NCBI GenBank assembly: GCA_034430425.1
Contig: DAOUEK010000014.1
Coordinates: 1 to 17,348, forward strand
Source: WVZH01 sp034430425
GTDB lineage: Bacteria; Chloroflexota; Anaerolineae; Anaerolineales; E44-bin32
Direction of reading: 5' to 3'
DNA: 17,348 bases
The notes under the pieces are model-generated. The model searched no databases. It was given only the letters and a program-made list of their open reading frames with translations, and was not told the origin of the DNA. The position numbers were made by a program, and so were the translations under genes. This document shows, one piece after another, positions 1-6,190 of this stretch (the first letter of the stretch is position 1; each line of letters begins with the position of its first letter).

Positions 1-81
1 CGGTTGGTGAGTGCGATATTGATGGAGACGAGCGAGGAGTGGGAAACAGGAAGAGTGTATCTGAGTTTAGAGAATGATTGA
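1..81 (+). CDS. IS256/Mutator-type transposase, C-terminal end (partial)
   Basis: Frame 1 is open from the window edge and ends at the TGA at 79-81. The 26 residues begin RLVSAILMETSEEWETGRVY and finish with a short acidic tail. From memory of the family, Mutator/IS256 transposases end in a comparable pattern: Arg-Leu-Val, a run of aliphatic residues, then an acidic-Trp motif followed by Gly/Arg-Arg-Tyr. A sequence resembling an IS256-type terminal repeat follows at about 109-139, which supports the call. The catalytic DDE residues lie upstream of the window, so it cannot be seen whether the element is intact. The identification rests on a short peptide, and a chance match to another protein remains possible. 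Confidence 0.55.
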   Translation, partial: RLVSAILMETSEEWETGRVYLSLEND

Positions 82-139
82 TCGGGTAGATCGTTCTGAG
101 AGGAACTTGATCATTTTACAGAAAAGATGTTGCACAATC
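1..139 (+). mobile_element. Right end of an IS256-family insertion sequence
   Basis: The stretch contains the transposase tail (1-81) followed by about 58 bp of non-coding sequence. This ends in ATTTTACAGAAAAGATGTTG then CACAATC at 133-139. Read inward from 139, the end starts GATTGTGCAACATC and runs into a TTTTCTGTAAAAT stretch, which is the typical look of IS256-type terminal repeats as remembered. If the element ends at 139, the target duplication would be the 8-9 bases from 140. The left end and its duplicated target are outside the window, so the boundary is an estimate. Confidence 0.5.
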
Positions 140-203
140 GAAATGTAGGTGTAAATATGTATACGAACACGACGCAGTATCTATGGAAAAACATGCAAAA
201 TAA

Positions 204-232
204 TTGATTCCTAATCAGACCACATGTATAAT
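204..232 (+). promoter_or_regulatory. Sigma70-type promoter of the TCA-type operon
   Basis: A -35 box TTGATT (204-209) and a perfect -10 box TATAAT (227-232) are separated by exactly 17 bp. Transcription would start near 239, leaving a leader of about 155 nt before the first gene at 395. It is the best promoter match between the insertion sequence end and the operon. It lies about 65 bp beyond the IS end, so it appears to belong to the host locus rather than the element. Confidence 0.6.
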
Positions 233-309
233 CGCATCGAATTTGAACAGTGATCGTTAAACAACATTAAGTAACGTATAGAAACCTGATGAGACGGAAA
301 AGCAGCGCG

Positions 310-340
310 CAAGCCAGCGTCTTGCTGGCTTGTTTTCTTC
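310..340 (+). terminator. Intrinsic terminator or attenuator hairpin in the operon leader
   Basis: CAAGCCAGC (310-318) pairs perfectly with GCTGGCTTG (324-332) across the 5-nt loop GTCTT, and TTTTCTTC follows at once. This is a 9-bp stem with a U-rich tail, as in a factor-independent terminator. It lies downstream of the TATAAT promoter at 204-232 and 54 bp upstream of the first start codon. It is therefore either a leader attenuator for the operon, or the terminator of a transcript entering from the left before the insertion sequence arrived. I saw no convincing promoter between it and the gene. Confidence 0.6.
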
Positions 341-394
341 ACTCGGGAGTGGAATCCCTCTCCACCCGCCCAGTTTGTGCGCAAAGGGAAAAGC

Positions 395-1936
395 ATGGCA
401 CGTATACACGAACATCAGGGGAAATCCCTGCTCGCGGAAGCAGGCATCGCTGTTCCACAAGGCGGACCTGCAAAGTCTTCAACAGAAGCCCAGGCGCTCG
501 CCGAGGAGATCAGCGGACCAGTCGTCGTTAAAGCCCAGGCCTGGGTCACCGGCCGCGCAGGCATCGGCGCTATTCGATTTGCGGATACACCCAATGAAGC
601 CGCCAAAGCTGCATCCGAGATCCTGGGCATGCAGGTCAAAGGCTTCACCGTCGATACGGTGCTGGTCGAAGAGAAGCTCGAGATCGAGCGCGAGTTCTAC
701 GCCGGCGTGATCATCGACGACCAATCACAAGCACCGATGATGATTTTCAGCAGCATCGGCGGCAGCGGCATCGAAGAGATCGCGCAGGAACATCCGGAAG
801 CGATTTCACGGTTCAGCGTGGACATCCGCACCAGCCTGCTTGAACACCAGGCGCGCGATCTGATCCGCAAAGCAGGAATTCAAGGCAAGCTCCAACTCCA
901 ACTCGGCGGTTTACTTTCAAAGCTGTTCAATGCAGCTCGAAAATACGACGCCCGCGCCGTGGAAATCAACCCCATCGTGCTCACGAGTGATGGAAAATTA
1001 CTCGCCGCGGACTGCCGCATCACAGTTGATGACTACGCCGTATACCGCCATCGTGATTTGGGTATCGAGATCGCCCGCGAGTTCGATCGACCTCCCACAT
1101 CATTGGAACACATCGCCTGGCAGGTGGAGAAAAACGATTACCGCGGCACGTTCTATTTCATCCAGCTTGAAAGGGATTTCCAATCCGGGGACGGCGTAAT
1201 CGGCTTCCACGGTGCCGGCGGCGGCGGTTCGATGATGAGCATGGACGCTGTATTGAACCGCGGCTACAAACTGGCCAACTTCGTGGATACGAGCGGCAAC
1301 CCGCCGGCATCGAAAGTCTACCGGGCAGCACGGATCATCCTGTCACAATCCGGCATCGATGGCTATTTCGCCTCCGGATCCGGTGTCGCCTCACAGGAAC
1401 AATTCCACAGCGCGCGTGGATTGGTTAAAGCGTTTATGGAAATGCCGCTTAAAGTACCTGCAGTCATCCGACTGGGCGGGAATGCCGAGGATCGTGCCAT
1501 CGCCATCCTGGAGCGCGCCAGGGAGCATATCCCCGCTCCGGTTGAGGGCTACGGCAAGGATGATACGCCGGAATTCTGCGCCCAGCGGCTGGACGAATTG
1601 ATCCAGTCCCACAAACCGGCTGATGAAGATATACGCCGATACGAATCCGCAAAAGCCAAGGAACCGTACCAATTTGAGACCGTTACGGGCGGCACAGTGA
1701 CATTCGATCACGCCGCATGCCTTGCGTGTGAAAGTAAAATTTGCATCGAAACCTGCGTACCCAAGATCCTCGAGCTTAAAGACGGCGTCCCTGTCCTGAA
1801 CATCTCTCGTGAAGATGCCAAGAAAGGCGGATGCATCGAGTGCCTGGCCTGTGAGATCGAGTGCTTTTTCGAAGGCAATCACGGCGGCTTTGTCTCGCTG
1901 CCTATTCCCGGTCTGGACAAGGAAAGCGAAACGTGA
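395..1936 (+). CDS. Citryl-CoA/succinyl-CoA synthetase ATP-grasp subunit fused to a FixX-like ferredoxin domain
   Basis: 513 aa; beta-type subunit of an ADP-forming acyl-CoA synthetase. ATG 395 is chosen over an upstream GTG (377) because the protein then starts MARIHEHQGK, as SucC proteins do, with AAAGGGA just upstream. The ATP-grasp domain spans about residues 1-235, with the EINP motif (190-193) and Asp207 as likely Mg ligands. The ligase domain is about 262-375. Its GAGGGGS (273-279), LANF..TSGNPP (293-304) and SGSGVAS (327-333) segments resemble ATP-citrate lyase more than SucC, as I remember them. A C-terminal extension of about 75 residues has Cys442-x2-445-x4-450-x3-454 and Cys480-x2-483-x2-486-x3-490. 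This pattern and the Gly-Gly-Phe after it look like FixX ferredoxin and suggest two [4Fe-4S] clusters. The citryl-CoA synthetase role is inferred from the downstream lyase; succinyl-CoA synthetase is the main alternative. Confidence 0.8.
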   Translation: MARIHEHQGKSLLAEAGIAVPQGGPAKSSTEAQALAEEISGPVVVKAQAWVTGRAGIGAIRFADTPNEAAKAASEILGMQVKGFTVDTVLVEEKLEIEREFYAGVIIDDQSQAPMMIFSSIGGSGIEEIAQEHPEAISRFSVDIRTSLLEHQARDLIRKAGIQGKLQLQLGGLLSKLFNAARKYDARAVEINPIVLTSDGKLLAADCRITVDDYAVYRHRDLGIEIAREFDRPPTSLEHIAWQVEKNDYRGTFYFIQLERDFQSGDGVIGFHGAGGGGSMMSMDAVLNRGYKLANFVDTSGNPPASKVYRAARIILSQSGIDGYFASGSGVASQEQFHSARGLVKAFMEMPLKVPAVIRLGGNAEDRAIAILERAREHIPAPVEGYGKDDTPEFCAQRLDELIQSHKPADEDIRRYESAKAKEPYQFETVTGGTVTFDHAACLACESKICIETCVPKILELKDGVPVLNISREDAKKGGCIECLACEIECFFEGNHGGFVSLPIPGLDKESET

Positions 1937-1967
1937 AAGCGCCTTCAAGATTAGATCTGGAGTCAAG

Positions 1968-2879
1968 ATGGCCATATTGATCGATGAAACAAAACGTGTT
2001 CTGGTTCAAGGTATCACTGGCCGCGAAGGGCAAACCCGGGCGCGTTTGATGAAGGAATACGGAACACATGTCGTCGCCGGCGTTACGCCCGGCAAGGGTG
2101 GCCAGGAAGTCGAAGGGGTTCCTGTTTTTGACACCATCCAGGAGGCCTGGGAAAACGTCGGGCTGATCGACGTCAGCGTCCTGTTCATCCCTGCGCCGCT
2201 GGTGAAAGACGCCGCGCTGGAAGCGATAGATGCAGGCGTGAAATTACTCGTCATCGTCCCCGATCGTGTTCCGATTTACGATGTCCTCGAGATCGCCGAA
2301 GCTGCCCATCGGAAAGATGCCCATTTCGTCGGCCCGAACACCCTGGGCGTTCTCTCGCCAGGCAAGGCCGTTCTGGGCATGATCGGCGGCCGAGCCGCTT
2401 CGGCCAAAGCCTGGTTCATGCCAGGTCCTGTGGGTATCTGCTCCCGCTCTGGCGGCATCACCTCTTCGATGGCCTATTACCTGGCGCAGGAAGGGATTGG
2501 CGCGACCACGCTGGTCCATGTTGGCGGCGACGTGGTCGTCGGCACACCCCTGCCGGAAGTCGCTCTGCATTTTGAACAGGATGCAGATACAAAGGCCATC
2601 GTGATGTTTGGCGAAATCGGCGGAACGCAGGAAGAACGCCTGGCTGACTTAATCGAGACCGGCGAAGTCACCAAACCGATCGTCGCCTTCATCGGCGGCA
2701 AAGCGGCGAAAAGCGGCACGCGTTTCAGCCACGCCGGCGCGATCATCGAAGGCGGACGCGGAACGCATGAAGGCAAAGTCAAGCGTTTGCGGGAAGTGGG
2801 TGTTAACGTAGTAGATGCCTTCGGCATGCTGCCGCAAGAGACCAAATCCGTTCTGGAAAGACATAGGATTGCATTATGA
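1968..2879 (+). CDS. Citryl-CoA/succinyl-CoA synthetase SucD-like subunit
   Basis: 303 aa, the usual SucD length. The start at ATG 1968 is preceded by GGAG at 1959-1962; starts further upstream would add unrelated sequence read in another frame of the previous gene. An N-terminal Rossmann CoA-binding domain carries QGITGREG near residues 15-22, followed by GVTPGKGG. GPNTLGVLSPG and GPVGICSRSGG match the family order. The phospho-histidine is His255 within SHAGAII, in the conserved position of the SucD active site, so phosphoryl transfer should be intact. It follows the ATP-grasp subunit by 31 bp and overlaps the next gene by 4 bp (ATGA), which implies coupled translation. Seen: an intact SCS-alpha fold. 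Inferred: action on citrate, from linkage to a citryl-CoA lyase-like gene. Confidence 0.82.
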   Translation: MAILIDETKRVLVQGITGREGQTRARLMKEYGTHVVAGVTPGKGGQEVEGVPVFDTIQEAWENVGLIDVSVLFIPAPLVKDAALEAIDAGVKLLVIVPDRVPIYDVLEIAEAAHRKDAHFVGPNTLGVLSPGKAVLGMIGGRAASAKAWFMPGPVGICSRSGGITSSMAYYLAQEGIGATTLVHVGGDVVVGTPLPEVALHFEQDADTKAIVMFGEIGGTQEERLADLIETGEVTKPIVAFIGGKAAKSGTRFSHAGAIIEGGRGTHEGKVKRLREVGVNVVDAFGMLPQETKSVLERHRIAL

Positions 2880-3652
2880 GTGAAACAACCTGGAAAACTG
2901 CTATCACACAAATCGAACCGAATGAGGTTCGCCTGCGAGGCTACCGCATCGACGAACTCATGGGACAGGTCACGTTTGCACAGGCGATCTTTCTTGCCCT
3001 GACCGGCGAACTGCCCGCCCCGAACATCGCCAAACTCCTCGATGCCATGCTGGTTTCATCCATCGATCACGGCGCCACGCCGCCCTCAGCCCTCGCCGCG
3101 CGCACTGCCGCTTCGACCGGCGCCCCACTCAACGCAGCCATTGCCACCGGTGTGCTTTCGATCAACCGCTTTCACGGTGGTGCGATCTACGACTGCATGG
3201 CCGTGCTTGAAGAAGGGATTCAACGGGCTGCGGATTCGAATGTATCCATCGAACAGGCCGCCGATGAACTGGTGGCCAACTACCGCCAGGATAAGAAACG
3301 CATCGCCGGACTCGGGCATCGCATCCACAGTGATGATCCCAGAACGAAGAAATTATTTGCCCTGGCAGAGGAATTAAAAGTCGCCAACGACGGCGTGGCT
3401 ATGATTCGTGCGATTCATAAGGCCATCTCGAATGCCGGCAAAGACCTTCCCATCAATGTCGACGGCGCCATCGCAGCTCTTTTGGTGGATTTACATATGC
3501 CGCGCGAACTCGCCAATGCCTTTTTCATCATGGCGCGCGTTCCCGGCCTGGTGGCGCACGTGCATGAGGAACAAACGCGCGAACGCCCGATGCGCAAGAT
3601 CGATCCCATAAAGCACGAATACGACGGAACCCCGCCCAGAAGCCTCGATTGA
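2876..3652 (+). CDS. ccl: Citryl-CoA lyase (short citrate synthase-fold protein)
   Basis: 258 aa, far shorter than citrate synthase (about 370-430). It matches the size of Hydrogenobacter citryl-CoA lyase and the citrate-synthase-like end of ATP-citrate lyase. All three catalytic residues of the fold are visible: His100 in FHGGA, His148 in GLGHR and Asp196 in NVDG. SSIDHGATPPS (61-71) and the C-terminal EEQTRERPM with Arg235/Arg237 are also typical. The expected reaction is citryl-CoA to acetyl-CoA plus oxaloacetate, in the cytoplasm, reversible. The start overlaps the previous stop (ATGA) and has no strong ribosome site of its own, so it is probably translated by coupling. Similar short proteins exist in organisms without a reductive TCA cycle, so another 3-hydroxyacyl-CoA substrate is possible. 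Confidence 0.8.
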   Translation: MSETTWKTAITQIEPNEVRLRGYRIDELMGQVTFAQAIFLALTGELPAPNIAKLLDAMLVSSIDHGATPPSALAARTAASTGAPLNAAIATGVLSINRFHGGAIYDCMAVLEEGIQRAADSNVSIEQAADELVANYRQDKKRIAGLGHRIHSDDPRTKKLFALAEELKVANDGVAMIRAIHKAISNAGKDLPINVDGAIAALLVDLHMPRELANAFFIMARVPGLVAHVHEEQTRERPMRKIDPIKHEYDGTPPRSLD

Positions 3653-3653
3653 A

Positions 3654-3665
3654 TCGTCTAGACGA
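3654..3665. promoter_or_regulatory. 12-bp perfect palindrome after the lyase gene
   Basis: TCGTCTAGACGA is self-complementary over its full length and starts one base after the lyase stop codon. There is no U-run after it, so it is not an obvious terminator. It lies 43 bp upstream of the -35 box of the promoter at 3709-3736 and could be a protein-binding site. No regulator is identified, and a palindrome this short can arise by chance. Confidence 0.3.
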
Positions 3666-3708
3666 CTTTCAACCCAATGCTTCGAGATTGACTGATCCAT
3701 CGCGCCGG

Positions 3709-3736
3709 TTGACTGTGTTTGAGGTTAGTATATAAA
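3709..3736 (+). promoter_or_regulatory. Internal promoter upstream of the HD-domain gene
   Basis: TTGACT (3709-3714) and TATAAA (3731-3736) are separated by 16 bp, which puts the start site near 3743, 16 nt before the ATG at 3759. The seven bases TTGACTG also occur exactly 20 bp upstream (3689-3695), forming a direct repeat that could bind a regulator. This would let the HD gene and the downstream aconitase-like genes be expressed separately from the synthetase/lyase genes. Confidence 0.55.
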
Positions 3737-3758
3737 AGAGAAAAACGAGGAAGAAAAG

Positions 3759-4298
3759 ATGTCCGATAAACTGATCGAAATCATCCCTGAATTTTCCGAG
3801 ATCGAAGATGAAGATCTTCGCAAGCGAGTGATCGCCGTCTGGGAGGAGGCGTTGTCCATCGGTGGCTGGAATATCGATGATCTCAAGCGTATACCCTATA
3901 CGCTTCTCGTCGAGGACGTCGATATCAGTTTTCCGGAACACGTCAGCACCGTCTGTCGGCTGTGTATGGCCATGCAGGACGTGCTTGCAGAAGTATATGC
4001 AGATCGTTACGAGATAGATCGCGACACACTCATTGCAGGCGCGCTGCTGGCCGATGTGGGTAAGTTGATCGAGTTCCGTGAGGAAGATGGCGAATACAAA
4101 TGGGCGAGCATGTACCAATATCTGCGCCACCCCTTCACCGGCGTCGGCTTGTGCTTCAAGCACAGCATTCCCGAGGCTGTGATGCACATTATCGCCACCC
4201 ATTCCTGGGAAGGCGACAAGTTCAAACGTCGACCGGAATCGATCATCTTCCATCACGCCGATTTCACCGATTTCGACCTGACCAAATCCACAAAGTGA
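3759..4298 (+). CDS. Small HD-domain protein with altered HD motif
   Basis: 179 aa, strong ribosome site GAGGAAG (3747-3753). The layout is that of an HD phosphohydrolase fold: His61 in FPEHV, a central LLADVGKL (97-103), HPFTG (124-128), AVMHIIATHS (140-149) and HHADF (165-169). In typical members the central motif reads LLHDVGK. Here the His is replaced by Ala98, with Asp99 kept, so one metal ligand is missing. The protein may be a weak enzyme or a binding/regulatory protein. It lies between the citryl-CoA lyase and the aconitase-like genes with its own promoter, so a role tied to this pathway is plausible. I do not recognise a named family and propose no specific reaction. Confidence 0.7.
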   Translation: MSDKLIEIIPEFSEIEDEDLRKRVIAVWEEALSIGGWNIDDLKRIPYTLLVEDVDISFPEHVSTVCRLCMAMQDVLAEVYADRYEIDRDTLIAGALLADVGKLIEFREEDGEYKWASMYQYLRHPFTGVGLCFKHSIPEAVMHIIATHSWEGDKFKRRPESIIFHHADFTDFDLTKSTK

Positions 4299-4349
4299 AC
4301 GATCGATCCAATTTTCGAGAAATTCACTTTATCGCTCGCAGGAGATGAA

Positions 4350-5606
4350 ATGCCGCATACGTTCGCCGAAAAGGTGTTAGCCAAAAAAGCTGGAGTTAAA
4401 CCATTAACTGCCGGACAAATCGTGGAAATCTCGCCGGATGTGGCCCTTTCCCACGATAACACAGCACCCATCTACGGGATTTTCAAGAAGATGGGTGCGG
4501 AGCGCGTCTTCGATCCGGAGATGCATGCCATTATCCTCGATCACGCCGTCCCCGCACCGACGACAGCACACGCCGAGAACCACCGCATCATCCGTGATTT
4601 CGTGCGCGAGCAAGGCATCCCGCACTTCTTCGAAGTCGGGCGCGGTATTTGCCACCAGGTGCTGATCGAAGAAGGACTGGCGCTTCCGGGTGATATCGTA
4701 TTGGGATCGGATTCGCATACGCCACATGCCGGTGCTGTGGGTGCTTTTGGCGCCGGTATCGGCCGCAGCGAAATGGCTTCTATATGGGCTATCGGAAAGC
4801 TCTGGCTGCGCGTCCCGGAAAGCATCAAAATCGTAGTACACAATCATCTGCCGGAAGGTGTAACGGCTAAAGATCTGGCGCTGCATGTGATCGGCGAGAA
4901 CGGCGCCGACGCAGCGCTGTATCAATCCGTCGAATGGCACGGCGAGGCGATCCAGGCACTTGAATTATCACAGCGAATGGTGCTGCCCAATCTGATGGCG
5001 GAAATGGGCGCGAAAAACAGCTACGTCCCCGCAGACGAAAAAACGTTTGCTTATCTCGAAGGTCGCGCGAAACGCGCATACGATCCTGTCTATCCCGATG
5101 AAAATGCCGCCTATAGCCAGATTCTCGAATACGATGCTGCGCAGATTCAACCGATGGTCGCCTGCCCACATACCGTTGACAACGTCCAACCGGTCTCGGA
5201 ACTGCGCGGCACACGCATCCACCAGGCATTTCTGGGCACGTGCACCAACGGACGGCTTGATGATCTCGCCACAGCTGCGTCGATTCTTGAAGGAAACCAA
5301 ATCGCCGAGGGTGTACGCATGATCGTCATCCCCGCCTCTTCCGAGGTTTATCTGGAGGCTCTCCAGGCAGGGTATCTGGAGACTTTCGTGCGCGCCGGAG
5401 CGGTCATTGAAAGCCCCGGATGCGGCCCCTGCATGGGAAATCACATGGGCGTGCCCGCCATCGGCGAAGTGACTATAAGCACTGCAAACCGTAACTTCCG
5501 TGGCCGCATGGGCACGAAAGAAAGCGAAATCTATCTCGCCAGTCCCGCCGTCGTGGCGGCTTCTGCAATTGCGGGAGAGATCTCTCACCCGAAGGATGTA
5601 GCCTGA
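4350..5606 (+). CDS. LeuC-type aconitase-superfamily large subunit (aconitase/homoaconitase/IPM isomerase)
   Basis: 418 aa, standard length for the LeuC/HacA large subunit. ATG 4350 is preceded by AGGAG (4340-4344). The [4Fe-4S] ligands are Cys298 (GTCTNG) and Cys358/Cys361 (GCGPC). The substrate-domain motifs DHAVPAPT (64-71), GSDSHTPHAGAVGAFG (119-134) and SANRNFRGRMG-like STANRNFRGRMG (377-388) are all present. The family isomerises 2-/3-hydroxy tricarboxylates or isopropylmalate through a dehydrated intermediate. Its neighbours (citryl-CoA lyase, an IDH-family enzyme, no leuA or leuB pair) favour citrate/isocitrate as substrate, by inference. Leucine-biosynthetic isomerase is the main alternative. 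The next gene, its small subunit, starts inside the stop codon (1-nt overlap). Confidence 0.85.
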   Translation: MPHTFAEKVLAKKAGVKPLTAGQIVEISPDVALSHDNTAPIYGIFKKMGAERVFDPEMHAIILDHAVPAPTTAHAENHRIIRDFVREQGIPHFFEVGRGICHQVLIEEGLALPGDIVLGSDSHTPHAGAVGAFGAGIGRSEMASIWAIGKLWLRVPESIKIVVHNHLPEGVTAKDLALHVIGENGADAALYQSVEWHGEAIQALELSQRMVLPNLMAEMGAKNSYVPADEKTFAYLEGRAKRAYDPVYPDENAAYSQILEYDAAQIQPMVACPHTVDNVQPVSELRGTRIHQAFLGTCTNGRLDDLATAASILEGNQIAEGVRMIVIPASSEVYLEALQAGYLETFVRAGAVIESPGCGPCMGNHMGVPAIGEVTISTANRNFRGRMGTKESEIYLASPAVVAASAIAGEISHPKDVA

Positions 5607-6127
5607 TGACGAAAAACCAAATCATTCGCGGTCGAGTTTGGAAATACGGCGATGACGTCAACACCGATGTCATCTTTCCGGGAAAATACACCTATACGGT
5701 AAGCGATCCAAAAGAGATGCCGCAGTATGCCCTCGAGGATCTCGATCCTCGCTTTGTAAAAGACATGCAGCCCAATGACATCATCGTCGCCGGCAAGAAT
5801 TGGGGCTGCGGATCATCGCGGGAACAGGCAGTCACCTGTTTGAAGGAAAGCGGTCTTGGCGCGATCGTGGCGAAAAGCATCGCCCGGATCTACTTTCGCA
5901 ACTGCCTCAACGCGGCGTTGCCGGCTTTGATTTGCCCCGAGGCCGTCGATGCCATCCAAGATGGCGAAACCATCGAGATCGACCTCGAAGCCGGCTTGAT
6001 CCGATGTGAAGGTGGAGAGTTCAGTTTTCCGCCCCTGCCGGATGCGGTAATCAAGATTTTTAATGCCGGCGGTTTGATTCCATACACGCGGCAGCAACTT
6101 GAGCTTTTAGGATCTTCACGTCAGTAA
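5606..6127 (+). CDS. LeuD-type aconitase-superfamily small subunit
   Basis: 173 aa, the short archaeal-type swivel-domain subunit that pairs with the preceding large subunit. GCGSSREQA (67-75) is the hallmark phosphate/carboxylate-binding motif, and DVNTDVIFPGKY (17-28) is the conserved N-terminal stretch. The loop that sets substrate specificity in this family reads KYTYT (27-31). As I recall, characterised isopropylmalate isomerases and homoaconitases have YLRT or YLVM-like sequences there, so the substrate cannot be assigned by motif. Translation is coupled to the large subunit through the overlapping stop/start TGATG. Role: completes the active site of the hydro-lyase, likely citrate/isocitrate from context. 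Confidence 0.85.
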   Translation: MTKNQIIRGRVWKYGDDVNTDVIFPGKYTYTVSDPKEMPQYALEDLDPRFVKDMQPNDIIVAGKNWGCGSSREQAVTCLKESGLGAIVAKSIARIYFRNCLNAALPALICPEAVDAIQDGETIEIDLEAGLIRCEGGEFSFPPLPDAVIKIFNAGGLIPYTRQQLELLGSSRQ

Positions 6128-6150
6128 TCACAAATCGAAATGAACCTATA

Positions 6151-6166
6151 CGTTGATCTCTCAACG
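6151..6166 (+). other. Small intercistronic hairpin
   Basis: CGTTGA (6151-6156) pairs with TCAACG (6161-6166) across a TCTC tetraloop, in the 63-bp gap between the small hydro-lyase subunit and the dehydrogenase gene. No U-run follows, so termination is unlikely. It might affect mRNA processing or stability, but a 6-bp stem can be fortuitous. Confidence 0.3.
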
Positions 6167-6190
6167 AATATGACTAAGGAGAACGATTGA

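Noticed and set aside
283..302. CTGATGAG...GAAA in the operon leader resembles a hammerhead ribozyme core
   Set aside because: Only three bases separate the two core segments, so stem II cannot form, and no matching stems I/III or cleavage triplet context were found. Treated as chance.
288..531. Open frame of about 80 codons starting in the operon leader and crossing the terminator
   Set aside because: It has no ribosome site, runs into gene 1 in another frame, and lacks a regulatory codon run typical of leader peptides.
1809..1967. Upstream extension of the SucD-like gene by 53 codons
   Set aside because: The extension overlaps the ferredoxin domain of the previous gene in another frame; ATG 1968 has a ribosome site and gives the normal SucD N-terminus.
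1391..1975. 194-codon open frame on the minus strand opposite the ATP-grasp gene
   Set aside because: It lies antisense to a clearly conserved gene, resembles no protein I know, and reflects GC-rich codon structure of the real gene.
2876..3652. Annotating this gene as ordinary citrate synthase or methylcitrate synthase
   Set aside because: At 258 aa it lacks the large N-terminal helical domain of those enzymes, and its linkage to SucCD-like genes fits citryl-CoA lyase better.
3669..4256. 195-codon minus-strand open frame opposite the HD-domain gene
   Set aside because: The plus-strand frame has a strong promoter, ribosome site and recognisable HD-fold motifs; the antisense frame has none of these.
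4968..5588. 206-codon minus-strand open frame inside the LeuC-type gene
   Set aside because: It is the mirror of a highly conserved coding region with intact Fe-S ligands, with no independent support.
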